Positions 52,940 to 64,000 are shown, numbered from the stretch's first letter. The stretch is 64,000 nt of DNA from Lactuca virosa (GCA_928212115.1 CAKMRJ010005634.1:175690987-175754986); one strand, 5' to 3'. Notes: a model not told the origin generated them from the letters alone. Translations and numbers: made by a program.

Positions 52940-55842
52940 CTTGGTTTGAGGGATACAGGCTTACTCTCGGTTGTGCTTGAACTCCAACTGCTGAATTGGT
53001 AAAATTTTCTAAAGGAAAATGATTTTTTAAGAAAGTTTTTAAAATAAAAATGGGTGCGATGCGTGTAATCAGTCGAGCTAAAGTAACTATTTCACATAAT
53101 ACCCATACGTGTTTTATGATTGATGATTGATGTTTGATGTGAGTATATGATAATTTCTTGCTAGATTAGGGCAAAGGATCTACTCAGTGTTGCATGGTAG
53201 GATGCCTGATTGGGAGAGATTCCTTTATGCCTGTTGTGTGAGCTGGTAGTGATGCATGATAGTGACTAGAGATATTCAGGAGGTTCTGAGATTGGACTGC
53301 CTGTTTATGCAATATTATTAGTTCTTGATGCTCGAATGTTGCTTGCTTTGTGCTTTGTAGGACTCATATTGATGTAAGTTGGTTGCATGAATATGTTAAG
53401 TTACATGCAGTAAGGGTTAAATAATCTTAGAGTGGTTGACTTGGCCTTATTGCGCAACTCTCGTTTTAGTCTAACCGTTATAGGGTTGAGTCTTTTAGTC
53501 GAAGAGTTATCTAAGATTTGTTGCATGTAATTGTATTCGTAAATGAGTTAACTGACATTAGTAGAGGTCCTTCAATAGTTGATGGCAGGGTGAAGTGGGA
53601 ATCCTAAGAGAGATTAGGAAGCACTTTAGTACGAGTGATACGCTGTTTAGCATATTTTGGAGGGTATCATTATAAGGAAGTGACTTAGAGGATTTGGGAT
53701 GATTCTGAGGAAAGTACGGATAGGTGTGGAAGGTAGTATTGCACCCATACTAATGGAAGCACAGGATCCGTACTAAAATCCAGGAAAGTCCTGAAAATTC
53801 TAAGGATCTAGTTGAGGCTAGGAACATGGTTTCGCACCATGAATCTGTTGTAGCATTTTGGTATTTATTAGCTTTTAGGTTATGGTTATCCAAGAAGAAG
53901 ATGGGTCTGGTGATTATGGCCATGTCAATTTGGGGTGAATGGTGCCGACCTAAATGAGTAGTTGAATTCAGGTCTTGGGGGCCTTGCTTGAGGTAGTGCC
54001 AGTCTGAGTCGCGGGACTCAAGGAGGGAGCGGTTGGGACGAGCGACTTTAGGATTTCATCCTTGAGGTTGAGTGATCGGCCGATGTCTTATGATGTCATT
54101 TTCTATGAAGAGGATTCTGTCCTTCCAGATTTCTGTGTTTATGGAAAGAGAGAACGAGCATATGATTTTATAAATTTAAGTGCGAACCAGTGGGGGAAAC
54201 TAGATGGTTGCGATATCTGTGATATGGGGGAAATTCAAAAGAGGATCCTTATGGTTTGATCACCTCGATATATTTCATATGTGGAAAGAGAGTCATTTTC
54301 GTAGAGACTGTACAAGATGGGGACAAGGGTATGCCTTCTGTGAGTTCAGTTAGAGCGTGTTCTGGAAGGTTTTTCCAGGTGATTAGAAGAAGTGAATCGG
54401 GAACGACAACTTTCGTTGTCTATGTTGTACCTTGACTGTGAAGATGATGCCTATTGTTTTATGAGTGATTCCCATGATTATTGGATGGTTAGGGACTCAA
54501 AGGTGAAATGTGTGGTAACCTATTTGTTTTTGGATAGAGAACTTGTGCTATGAATTGACTATCAGAGTTATTGCTTGTGCATCTGCATGAGGTTCTTGAT
54601 GAAAGAGGCGGCTATGACTGGGATGTTTCTTAGGTCTCCATCTGAGATTCAGAATGTCTCTGAGTTGTTGGGGCCTTATATTGGAGATTATCTTCTGTTG
54701 TGTTATACATTCCAAGAGTCAGGGATGGTATGTATCTGGCTGAGTTGGTTTGAAGTTTGGTTTGTCTACAACGTTACTTTGTGATAGTTCGAACCCAAGT
54801 GGGGGAGAACTATGCATGCTACTTGAAAGATCATCAATCTGATTGAGTTCATGGTTCTAGAGGAATAGGTTGCAGGGATCGGTAGTTCGGGTATGCGAGA
54901 CTTTTGTTCGAGTCGAAGGTGTAGAGCAAGTTTCCTCAGATTTATGTGCTCAAGAATACATGAGTTATCTTTGTGGCAGGAAGATATTGGTCAAGGAGCT
55001 CGTAGTAGGCAGTGGTCCCTTTTGGGGATGCCGATGAACTGGTCAATAGGTGGTTAAGTTGCTCGGGTCGAGTGTCGGTTGTTAAAGGATTCGTCAGCTC
55101 AGGGTATAGATTGCTACTATTGTTGGTTTGTCAATCAACTTCAAAATTTGGTATGTGTAGTTCCGCATGGGTTAGTTCAGTAGATGATTAGATTATTGTG
55201 TTGTTACCAGTAAATCCTCGATCGTTAAATGTTCTCGTACATCATCAATAGGCGGGGATGCTTCGAAGGTTTTGAGCTGTATAATTAGAGGTCAATGATC
55301 GTGACAACATATCGTCGAGTTCTGTTATGGAAAATCTTGGCTTCTGGGTATGTTTGCCCTTAATTGTTGGACTGTGGGATTATTGTTTATGGCAGACTTA
55401 GGTTTGATTCGGTAGTAGGTAGAACATTTAAGTGATTGTCTATATGTTCCAATTTTGGGTCTTTTGGGTTCCTTGTCATCAGTTGGGATTGTAGAAGGAT
55501 GTGGAATTGTATCAAGGGAAGGTACTTTGGATACGACAATCTTTGTTGAAATTAGTTAAGTACTTCATCTGGTTTGGGGTGTGAGCACCCGATATCGTTT
55601 GATCATGAGATCTTAGTCCAGTAAGCTTAGTGTGGTGGTGATTGGGTAGGAAGATTGTGGATGGATAGGTAATCCAATGATTATGAGATTATCATAATGT
55701 AGATGAATCCAAGTGAAGGATGGTCACTTGGGACCGCTGGGGATAGTTCTAAGTACGATCCATTTTAGAATTTGTACCCATGTCAGGAATTTGGATCGGT
55801 ATATCTGGCGGGAGTGCCAAGGTTCCTTGAGGTTGGGAATGA
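52940..55842 (+). other. Internal region of J, no intact gene
   Basis: A leader-like sequence is followed by about 2 kb without a long ORF. At about 54280-54330 the frame CGKESHFRRDCTRWG-like (first Cys lost) looks like a decayed gypsy gag zinc knuckle. The short ORFs at 54062-54259 and 54575-54784 show no domain. Confidence 0.5.
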
Positions 55843-56705
55843 TGGGTTTTATACATAACAAAAATCATATTTTAGGCGGAAAAATAAAACCCTAAGTTTG
55901 CATACACCCTAAAGGATCTATGTTCTCACTATGATTTGGAAAAAACAATTTGAATTTAAGAAACCCTAAAGTACATTTTTTATTTTCGAAATTGAGAAGG
56001 GTTATTATAAAAACATACCTTTGAGTTTATTGTTGTAAATAAACTAGAATTCCTTCTTTGTAGATCTTCAGAAAGCTAGCACCACAAATGTCGTGCCTCT
56101 GATGGTTCACACCCAAACACGAGAAGTTGGAGGCTATTGAAGAGAGAGGAGAGATGAGGGAATTTTCCAAAATTCCTTTGAGGAATGTGATCGCCGAAAT
56201 TTGCAAGCACAAGGACCCTTTATATAGTTGACTAGAAGGGGCTTAGATAAGGCAGGTTTCCTTGGATAAGCCTTATCCTTTTTCTTTCCCCCCCAAGTTT
56301 CCTTAAAGCCCAAGAAAGACTCTAGAAACTCTAGAACTCCTATAGAATTTTCGTCCCCCCTTAGGGACATTCTAGAGTTGCTCAATGTTCAACTTTTGAA
56401 CATTCTCACCTTTAGTCCTTCCATTTTTAATTAATCCCAAAATTAATTCCAATTAATTTTTGATTAATTTATAATTAAACAATATAATTTCGAATTAATA
56501 TATTTTTTTTTCTCAAAACATATTAATAAATTATCTATTTTGATTTCTAATTAATTTATTAATCATATAATAAATTAACAAATCAGTATCTCTCTTCAAA
56601 TAGCATTACTGTATCTTACTAGGTTTGAGGGCAACTTAAAAGGACTTTGCTAATAGTTTAAGTTTATAATAATTTAGTTAATGGCTTAGACACCTAATCC
56701 AAAAG
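55843..56705 (-). repeat. 3' LTR of copia K
   Basis: On the minus strand it starts about CTTTTGGATTAGGTGTC after the polypurine tract and ends ATAAAACCCA, about 863 bp. A TATA box CTATATAAAGGG lies near 56220. The first two bases differ from the usual TG, so the border is good to a few bases. Confidence 0.7.
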
Positions 56706-56716
56706 TCTCCCACTTG
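56706..56716 (-). promoter_or_regulatory. Polypurine tract of copia K
   Basis: Minus-strand CAAGTGGGAGA, the typical copia form, directly before the 3' LTR. Confidence 0.8.
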
Positions 56717-57407
56717 GATAAGTCTATAACTAAATTACAACTTCCAAATTAAACAGCAAAGTGCACTTTCCGAAGCAACTGTCGAACTCTGATTTAAACA
56801 AACATTGGTCCTTAGATAAGTGATAAAATATTCCTCCGTTCTACAATATATCATATAGACATGAGACATAGATTAGAATCAATCTCATTATCCAAATTTT
56901 GTTTCCCGGTTTCCTGATTTGTGATGACAACATAAGACTCCAAATTGAACACATCAATTGAGTCCTGGTTGGGCCCATCACTATAAGTCAACACCAAATC
57001 ACCAAGGGGCCCAAGATATTGCTTTTCCCGTTAGGGGAAAGGGAACGAATAAACTTCAACTTATATGCGTGTATCCTTTACTCGCCAAATCATACACGAC
57101 ACTGTGTTTTATAACATCATATTACTGATGCGTTTACGCAACACCAATGTACAATCGACTTGTAAATTACAAGTCATATATCTCCGTTTCAAGAATATAA
57201 GATATTAATGTCTCAGAATTACTCATGATATAATCCAAGAAGTAGTTCTCTGAGCGTATATTTATCTAGTACTTAAATCTCCATTTCTAAGTACTCATGA
57301 ATATTGTAGCATTACAATTGCTATGTCTAACTCTTTTAGACAATCTACAATACAATTCCTGACAGTCTTAATTCACTACTTACTTCCCAAAGTATGAGTT
57401 ACTGTGG

Positions 57408-59549
57408 TGTAACATCGGAATCTCGAAGGCCAATTAAGGAAAGATAATCTTCATTTAAGAGGTCAAGTCTCCGAGTTCAAGGGGAGAACTCGACGTGTTG
57501 GATTAATTTGGCATGCGGGAATTTAACAACCAACTCGACGAGTTGGACGAGGTTTGGGAAACCTTAAATCTGGGATTTTGCAACCTATTTAAACAACTTA
57601 AACCCCATAAGTTAGTTTCATTTCCAGCCTCCAAGTTCTAAACCCTAAATCTAGAAACCCTAAAGCCATTTGAGTGTTTGTGAGCCATTTTGAGTGTTTT
57701 GGTGTGTACTTGAAGCCATTGGAAGAAGGAAAAGCTTAGAGACACAAGGAGGAGCTACTAGATCCAGAACCTTTGCCTCATTCTCGACATTTTGCTGGTA
57801 AAAAGATTGAACCTTGCTCTATGGTTATTTAGATCTCCATTTAGTGTCCTTTTTTTCTTGTTTTGGTCCAAAGGAGATGCTTATTGAGGTGTTGGACGTC
57901 CCAAATGGAAAACACTTCAGATCTGGGGTCTTGAGGGGCTTTCATGGCATAAAGGTGCCAAATTTGTGACCCTAGAAGCCCCATGAAACATCTAAGCTCT
58001 TATTTTGACCTTTCGAGCTCCAAATGGTCGTGCATGTGGGTAAAGTTTAAGACTTTACGTGCCCTTCTAGTCCCTAGAGTCCAAATCTATGTTCTTTTGC
58101 CCTATCTTGAAGTTTTGAGGACTTTTGGATTTAGATTTAATCCTTTTTGGAGTTAGGGTTTGAGCTTAATCTCTTTAGGAAGGATATTAATGGGTAAAGT
58201 TCGAAACTTTACCCTTCCAGAGGCATTTCCAGTCTAGATCTGAAGTATAGGGTTTAGATCTGAAGGATAATGGTTTAATGAGTTAAGAAGGGGTTAAAAG
58301 ACTGAGGAACTCGACGAGTTGATTTGAGATGTCCCGATTCTATTGTAAAGGAAGAAATCGGCGAGTTGGGGGGAAAACTCGACGAGTTGAATTGCGATAT
58401 CACGATTCTGTGATTTATGAGAACTCGCCGAGTTGAAGGGTAACTCGACGAGTTGAGTCAACTCGGAGCATTGAATTTGACTTTGACCTTGACCTTGCTT
58501 TTGACCAAGCTTGTCCCAAGGGGTGTTTGAGATAATATGAAGTGTATTCGAGGAAAATATGGGCTTAGGATAAGACCCATATGAGGTTGGGCCCAATTTG
58601 GAAAATTGGGCCATTAACGGGCTTTTATGGATTTTTGGAGTTTTGGATTTGTTGGTTTTGGGCTTGGGCCTTAGTTATGAATCTTGTTGGGCCAGGGGTA
58701 AAATGGTCATTTTAACCCAAGTATGGATTATGGATCATGGGTTGGGACCCAATTGCTAATTGGGTGATATTTTGGTATTGATAGCTCGAGGAGTTGCCAG
58801 GGCAGCAACTAAGGATTTCTTGTAGTGAGATTCAGCAATGCGAGGTGAGTTACCTTCCATGTGTGAGTGGGTCGAAGGCACCAATGCCGGCCCACTAGTA
58901 ATTGTTTATAGTAAAGATTATTGTCTTTGTGATAATTGTCTGTTATGCCACTATCTGTTATGATGTATGTGCTTATTTTATATGTTAATATGTGGTAATG
59001 GTAGGGGTGAGATAGACCCAGTATTCGGTTGAAATAGACTGAAGGGGAGGCCGGCACCCAGATATGCTAGGCAGTAACCAGTTGAAAGAGACCGAAGGGA
59101 TAGGCCATCACCTAGATATGCTCGGAAGTATCCGGTTGAAAGAGACCGAAGGGGCAGGCCAACACCCAGATATGCTAGGCAGTATCCAGTTGAAAGCGAC
59201 CGAAGGGGTAGGCCAGCACCCGGATATGCTAGGCAGTATGTTTATGGTATGTGGTATGATGGGGGAAATCACTAAGCTTCGTGCTTATGGTTTTCAATTT
59301 TGGTTTCAGGTACTTCTTCTTCTAGAGGAAAGGAGTCGGCATGATCGCGGCACACCACACTATGATTTTCCGCATTATGAGATCCTTGGGGATTGTACTA
59401 TGTTATTATCTTTTTATAACATGATTTGATGATTGACAAACTGATTTTATTATGTTATGGGATGACTCTGATGATGTTTTTAGGCTACTGGTTTTTATAA
59501 TTACTCAATTAAAAATGGAATTTTTGGTTCTGAATTTTGGGATGTTACA
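57408..59549 (+). mobile_element. Solo gypsy LTR L in copia K
   Basis: TGTAACATCGG to TTTTGGGATGTTACA, 2142 bp, flanked by TGTGG and TGTGA (one mismatch). ACTCGACGAGT words lie at 57485-57545 before TATTTAAA (57586-57593) and again at 58310-58460. Donor-like GAG|GTGAGT is at 58845, a 54-bp minisatellite at 59020-59240, TCACTAAGCTTCGTGCTTA at about 59270, and acceptor-like GTTTCAG|GT ends at 59309. Confidence 0.93.
59020..59240 (+). repeat. 54-bp minisatellite in LTR L
   Basis: GATATGCT recurs at about 59061, 59114, 59168 and 59223. Each unit carries GTTGAAAGAGACCGAAGGG. The period is a multiple of three, which keeps an 18-residue repeat open in one frame. Confidence 0.9.
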
Positions 59550-59710
59550 TGTGAAATTCGAATAATTAAATTATTCGGGAAGTAAAACATGCAAAACGAA
59601 ACGCAAGAATAAATAATTAACAAAGGTAGTAACAAACTCATAAATATTCTCTATTATTTAATCACCAAAAGTCAATTACATTTATTTTGTTACAAGTTCA
59701 AACTAATCAT

Positions 59711-60346
59711 CTAACTACTAAAACTAATGTCATCTCTCAATCCAATGCTCCTAGCATGTTGTTTGTGCTTAATCCTACTTAGTGCCTTTGTGAGAGGATC
59801 TGCAGGATTCTCTTCTGATAAGACTCTTTTCACTATGATATGACCTTCTTCAACTCTATGTCTGATATAATGGTATTTTATTTCGATATGTCTTGATTTT
59901 CCATGGCTTCTCGGTTCTTTAGTCAAAACAAGCGCACCTCCGTTATCGCAGAAAAGTTCCATTGGTTCCTGAATGGTTGGAACTACTCCAAGATCTCCGA
60001 TGAAGTTCCTCAACCAAGCTTCTTCTTTTGATGCTTCACTTGCCACTATGTACTCTGATTCGCACGTAGAATCAGCCACTTTGTCTTACTTGGAACTTTT
60101 CCAAGTAACTGCTCATCCATTTAATGTAAATACCCAGCCAGATTGAGAACGAAAGTTGTCTCTATCTGTTTGAAAGTAGGCGTCACTATACCCAGTCACT
60201 CTCAATGTATCACTGCCACCAAGGACTAGAACCATTTCCTTTGTCCTTCGCAAATACTTGAGAATGTTCTTAACTGATGTCCAATGAGCTCTGCCAGGAT
60301 TTCCCTGATTAGCGACTGACCATGCTGAAAGCAAAGGACACATCAT
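59711..60346 (-). pseudogene. pol: Copia K RNase H and Pol C-terminus
   Basis: The minus strand has HWTSVKNILKYLRRT, DAYFQTDRDN, SGWVF, STCESEYIVASEASKE, FCDNGGALVL, RHIEIKYHYIRH and DPLTKALS: the order of copia RNase H. A stop lies near 60112 and a frame change near 60080-60110, plus another at the junction with the RT at about 60310-60346. Catalytic acidic residues are still recognisable. Confidence 0.88.
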
Positions 60347-61298
60347 GGCGATTACATGTCATAGCGTATACAACCGAAGCATAAGGGACTCGACTCATGT
60401 CAACTATCTCTTCATCCGTACTTAGGCTTTGAGTCTTAATCAATTTGGCATTGCTCTGAATAGGTAGCTCTCTTTTCTTGGAATTTTCCGTACTAAACCA
60501 TTTTAGTACCTTGTCCAAGTATGTACTTTGACTAATTCCAATTAGCATGTTCTTTCTATCTCTCAAAATTCTTATCACGAGAACATAGGCAGCCTCTCCT
60601 AGATCCTCCATAGCAAAACACTTTCCAAGCCAAGATTTCACTTCTTGCAAGGTTCGAATGTTATTTCCCATGAGTAGTATGTCATCGACATACAACACTA
60701 GAAAAGTTACTATACTCCCTCTAGCTCTGATATATACGCAAGACTCATCCTCACTCCTAGAAAAAACAAATTCTTGGACTTTTTCATGGAAGCAAAAATT
60801 CCAGCTGCGGGATGCCTGTTTCAATCCATATATGGATTTCTCAAGCTTGCACACTCTATTGGGAAACTTTGCATCAACAAAACCCTGTGGCTGACTCATG
60901 TAAACATCTTCAGCCAACCTCCCATTAAGGAAAGCGGTTTTGACATCTATCTTCCAAATTTCATACTCATGAAAGACATCTATGGAGATCACTATCCTAA
61001 TAGATTTTATCTTAGTCGCTAGTGAGAATGTCTCATCATAGTTAACCCCTTGGGTTTGAGTAAATCCCTTCGCAACCAGTCGTTCCTTAAAGGTATGCAC
61101 ATTTCCATCCATTTCAGTCTTCTTCTTGAAGATCCACTTGCAACCAACTGTCTTTCGACTAGGTTGTTGATCAACCAAATTCCAAACTTGGTTGTCATAC
61201 ATGGACTTGATCTCTCTATCCACTGCCTCTTTCAATTTAGCAGCCTCAGGGCCTGTCATTGCTTCTTTGTAGTTAGCTGGCTCATCCAAGTTTATCAA
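60309..61298 (-). pseudogene. pol: Copia K reverse transcriptase
   Basis: About 330 residues open on the minus strand: PANYKEAMTG, VGCKWIFKKK, RLVAKGFTQTQG, DVKTAFLNGRL, PQGFVD, SIYGLKQASRSW, catalytic YVDDILLMGN (about 60655-60690) and DLGEAAYVLVIRI. The catalytic DD is kept. Several usually constant positions have changed (for example FAPVA reads FSLAT), so decay is under way even where the frame is open. The stop before MINLDE separates it from the integrase segment. Confidence 0.92.
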
Positions 61299-61301
61299 TG
61301 T

Positions 61302-62265
61302 TTAATCACTGATAAACGTATCACCATCTGAAGTTATATGGAAACCATAGAACTCAGGTGACATGCTAACTCTACTGGAATGACGAATAGGTAATGAATT
61401 GTCAATTGGCTCAACTGGAGTTTCTTCCTCTGGTTGAGTGCTAGTGTCTTCTAATTTTCCTTCATTGGTTGACTCTTGAATTTCTTCAAGTTCAATTGTG
61501 CTCCCACTGTCCTCTTTGCATATGAGCTCTCTCTCGCGAAAGACTCCTCTTCGTGCTACAAAGACCACGTTTTCACTAGGTCTATAGAACAAATACCCAA
61601 AAGACTTTTGTGGGTAGCCAATGAAAATACAACTCTTACTTTTGGCTTCTAACTTGTCATGAGTCTCTCGTCTAATGAAAACTTCACAACCCCAAACTTT
61701 CATATGTGCTAACGAGGGAACTTTCCATGTCCACATTTCGTGAGATTTTTTGGAAACCTTTTTAGTGGGGACAAGATTAAGGATATGGGCGGTTGTCTCT
61801 AAGGCATAACCCCATAAGGAAATGGGAATAGTGGCTCGACTCATCATGGAACAGACCATGTCCAACAAGGTTCGATTGCGCCTCTTAGCCACACCATTAA
61901 GTTGTGATGTCCTAGGAGGAGTAAATTGTGAAACTATTCCACATTCCTTAAGGTAGTTGTGGAACTCGATACTAAGATAGTCTCCTTCTCTATCAGATCG
62001 GAGCATCTTTATTTTCTTGCCTAATTGATTCTCGACTTCATGCTTAAACTCTTTGAACTTTTCAAAGGTTTCGATTTATGTTTGATTAAGTAAATATAGC
62101 CATATCTAATATAATCATCTATAAATGTTACATAAAATTGATTAACATCTCTAGTGGTGGATCTGAAGGGTCCACACACATCTATGTGTATGAGGTCCAA
62201 CAAGCCCTCACCTCTTTCACAAGATCCAGTGAAAGGTGATTTTGTCATCTTCTCAAAAGACAAGA
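61302..62265 (-). pseudogene. pol: Copia K integrase core and C-terminus
   Basis: Minus-strand segments 62021-62263 and 61302-62006. The first Asp is in LIHIDVCGPF, the second in LRSDREGDY. The expected catalytic Glu region reads QLNGVAKRRNRTL, so Glu is replaced by Lys. Then WGCEVFIRRE and CIFIGYPQ follow, with an acidic linker. One frame change joins the two segments near 62010. The lost Glu is enough to inactivate it. Confidence 0.88.
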
Positions 62266-62586
62266 TTCACATTCATCATTTTTCCTTAGGTCAAATGATT
62301 CCAAGACTCCATCCTTTTGGAGTTGGGCGATGCGTTTCTTGTTAATGTGCACAAGAAGACAATGCCACAAGCATGCCTTGTCTAAACCATTAGACGAATC
62401 AATGTGAAATACATTAGTGCCTAAGCTATCAACACAAGCCACAGTTTCATACACACCATTACAAGGTAAAGCTTCAAATATAAAAACACCATTTTTATAA
62501 ACTAGAATTGAACCATTCAAATCATCAAAAGAGTAGCGAAAACCTTGTCTAAGCAATGCATGAAAAGAAATAATGTTTCGTGTCAA
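62245..62586 (-). pseudogene. pol: Copia K gag-pre-integrase region
   Basis: Zinc-binding segment before the integrase core: ACLWHCLLVHINKKRI (normally WH.RLGH), then CESCLLRR. The second His is displaced, consistent with decay. Confidence 0.75.
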
Positions 62587-62739
62587 TTCTGACGAGTATC
62601 AATAATCAATTAAACTAATCCTAACATCACTACTAAGCACGAGTTGATAAGTCCCAATCTTAGTAATAGGAGAAGATCGCCTATTTCCCATGATCAGATT
62701 CATCCTCCCATGCTCCACTTCCTCACTTTCTGTTAGCCC

Positions 62740-63744
62740 CTACAAATCAGAACAAATGTGAAATCCACATTCTGTATCAAGGACCCAAGAATAAGTAGAT
62801 GATGAGTTATTAGTTTGAATAGTGTATATACATGTCGACGATGGCTTCACCTTGCCATCCTTGATGTCTTGAAAGTATTTGGGGCAGCTCCTTTTCCAAT
62901 GGCCCTTGTCATTGCAATAGTAACAAGTGGCCTCTTTGGGGTCACTAACAGCTAGAATGTCTGATTTGGGCTTATCCTTTGGCCAATTGCTTGAAGACCC
63001 TGCATGGGCCTTGTTCTTCCAGTTAGTTTTGGGAGTAACCTTCCTTTTCTTACCTTTTCCCTTTTCAATGGAGAGAACTGGAGCATTAACATGAGGGATC
63101 GAATTCTTCCCCTTCAATCCCGACTCAACAGTCTGTAGCAAGTTGTGGATTTGGGCCAATATGGCTTCTGTGTTGTTCAAATGATAAGCTAATATAAACT
63201 GGTCATAACAACTTAGTAAGGAGTTTAAGACTGTGTCAATGGCCAACTCCTCGTCAAAGTGCACATTGATCTTGACGAGATGCTCCATGTATCTTTGCAT
63301 TCTCTGCACATGGTTGCAGACAAACTCTCCTTCCTTCATCTTGCAATCCATGATGGACTTGACCACTTCACATTTCTCTTGACAAGCTCTCTTGTGGTAA
63401 TTTTCCACAATGTCGTTGTTCATCTCAAAAGGATAGTAGTCCTCATAAAACCTCTGCAATTAAGGAGTCATTGTGGCGACCATGATGCAAGCAACTTTTG
63501 TTGCATCGTCGTAGTGTTTTTTGTAGGAGGCTAGTTGTTCAGGAGTATCAGTAGCTTCATCGACTTCAATAATTTCTTCAAGGACATATTATTTGCCCTC
63601 GAATCGAAGAGCCATTATGATGTTGTGCATCCAATCACTGTAGTTGGAGCCATCAAAAGTCACTTTGGAGACGATGGAGAGTAGGGAGAAACGCGAGTAG
63701 TGGGTAGAAGATTATGGAGCAGAAGCATCAACAGGAGTAGACAT
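62740..63744 (-). pseudogene. gag: Copia K Gag and protease start
   Basis: The minus-strand ATG at 63744 (MSTPVDASAP) is followed by stops at about 63712, 63590 and 63460; 62740-63459 is open. The capsid-type domain includes YHKRACQEKCEVVKSIMDCK and GEFVCNHVQRMQRYMEHLV. A zinc knuckle (C YY C NDKG H WKRS C) is at about 62895-62935. The frame runs into the protease, whose active site reads WVLDTECGFHIC: the expected DTG is DTE. Gag and protease share one frame, as in many plant copia elements. Confidence 0.88.
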
Positions 63745-64000
63745 CTATATAGAAAAAGAATAGTTTTAGTTAGATTACAATTATCCTTAATATATTAACC
63801 CATAATAAATGATTAAGACTAGGATCCTAAATAACAATTCACAACTAAGAATAGGGATGCCGTAATCTTATTACGAATTTATGAAGGTAGGTAAAAACAA
63901 TTCACCAATTTTGAACTACGAAATTCCTAGATCTTTTGAGATTCATTGAATCTATCAATGGCATGTTTAATCTCAGATTATGCTCTACTATTTGTGACTG
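63745..64000 (-). other. 5' leader of copia K
   Basis: AT-rich sequence upstream of the gag ATG on the minus strand. No primer-binding site or LTR end is visible before the window ends. Confidence 0.5.

Larger units (their letters stand above)
50557..55842 (+). mobile_element. Gypsy element J, 5' LTR and non-coding internal region
   Basis: A 5' LTR, primer-binding site and 2.9 kb of internal DNA, cut by copia element K at 55843. The internal region has no readable protease, RT or integrase. It is either a large non-autonomous derivative or a very decayed copy. Confidence 0.75.
55843..64000 (-). mobile_element. Degenerate Ty1/copia element K, 5' LTR outside window
   Basis: Minus-strand order is gag, protease, integrase, RT, RNase H, an ~860-bp 3' untranslated region, polypurine tract and 3' LTR. 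The family resembles Tork/Ikeros-type copia; the exact lineage is uncertain. There are many stops and frame changes. Solo LTR L is inserted in the 3' untranslated region. Confidence 0.9.

Noticed and set aside
59064..59429. 121-codon ORF with 18-residue repeats
   Set aside because: It is the 54-bp minisatellite of LTR L; the period is a multiple of three, so the frame stays open by chance. No homologous frame exists in the other LTRs.
1..64000. tRNA, rRNA, snRNA or organellar insertions
   Set aside because: None recognised on either strand beyond the tRNA-complementary primer-binding sites of retroelements.

Overview
The window is transposon-dense nuclear DNA of a flowering plant. It contains no tRNA, rRNA, organellar or bacterial genes and almost no host coding sequence. 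The retroelement types and the LTR vocabulary (arrays of GTACG..CGTAC and ACTCGNCGAGT words, LTRs ending GGGATGTTACA or GGGGTGTGACA) point to the daisy family, most likely lettuce or a close relative; this assignment is inference from memory of such repeats. Nearly everything can be assigned to about fifteen nested retroelements, seven of them solo Ty3/gypsy LTRs whose borders I fixed by 5-bp target-site duplications (TSDs).

Layout. 1-12557: a large Sirevirus-type Ty1/copia element (5' LTR outside the window) with gag, protease-integrase, RT-RNase H, a broken extra 'env-like' gene with a TATA box of its own, a polypurine tract and a 349-bp 3' LTR. It sits inside the integrase gene of gypsy element A (12558-16077), which in turn abuts the remains of an older LTR, B (16078-16640 and 19261-19307), split by solo LTR C (16641-19255). 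19308-21268 is AT-rich unassigned DNA. 21269-25188 is solo LTR D, split by solo LTR E (22119-24404, minus strand). 25189-27241 holds AT-rich repeats and a degenerate NAM-associated-type pseudogene, interrupted by an Ale-like copia element (27242-34656, minus) that itself carries solo LTR F (27765-30614) in its RNase H region. 34657-37780 is low-complexity DNA. 37790-39724 is a decayed Mutator-like element with a GRF zinc-finger gene and a SWIM-domain transposase remnant. 39725-42703 is AT-rich.

42704-50175 is gypsy LTR G, truncated at both ends and split by solo LTRs H (43792-45419, plus) and I (45968-48449, minus). 50557-55842 is gypsy element J: a 5' LTR with three promoter copies, a primer-binding site, and 2.9 kb of internal sequence with only a decayed gag zinc knuckle. 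55843-64000 is a second degenerate copia element, K (minus; its 5' LTR lies outside the window), with solo LTR L (57408-59549) in its 3' untranslated region.

The most interesting structure is not a gene. Six LTRs share one architecture despite different sequence: short palindromic words on both sides of a TATA box, an AG|GTGAG donor-like site, a family-specific minisatellite, a conserved CACTAAGCTTCGTGCTTAC block, and a TTTCAG|GT acceptor-like site. This predicts a conserved leader intron carrying the minisatellite. Other points of note are the separate promoter-like sequence before the Sirevirus env-like gene, triplicated promoters in LTRs G and J, and a TAAAGAACG..AAGTTATG module shared by otherwise unlike LTRs.
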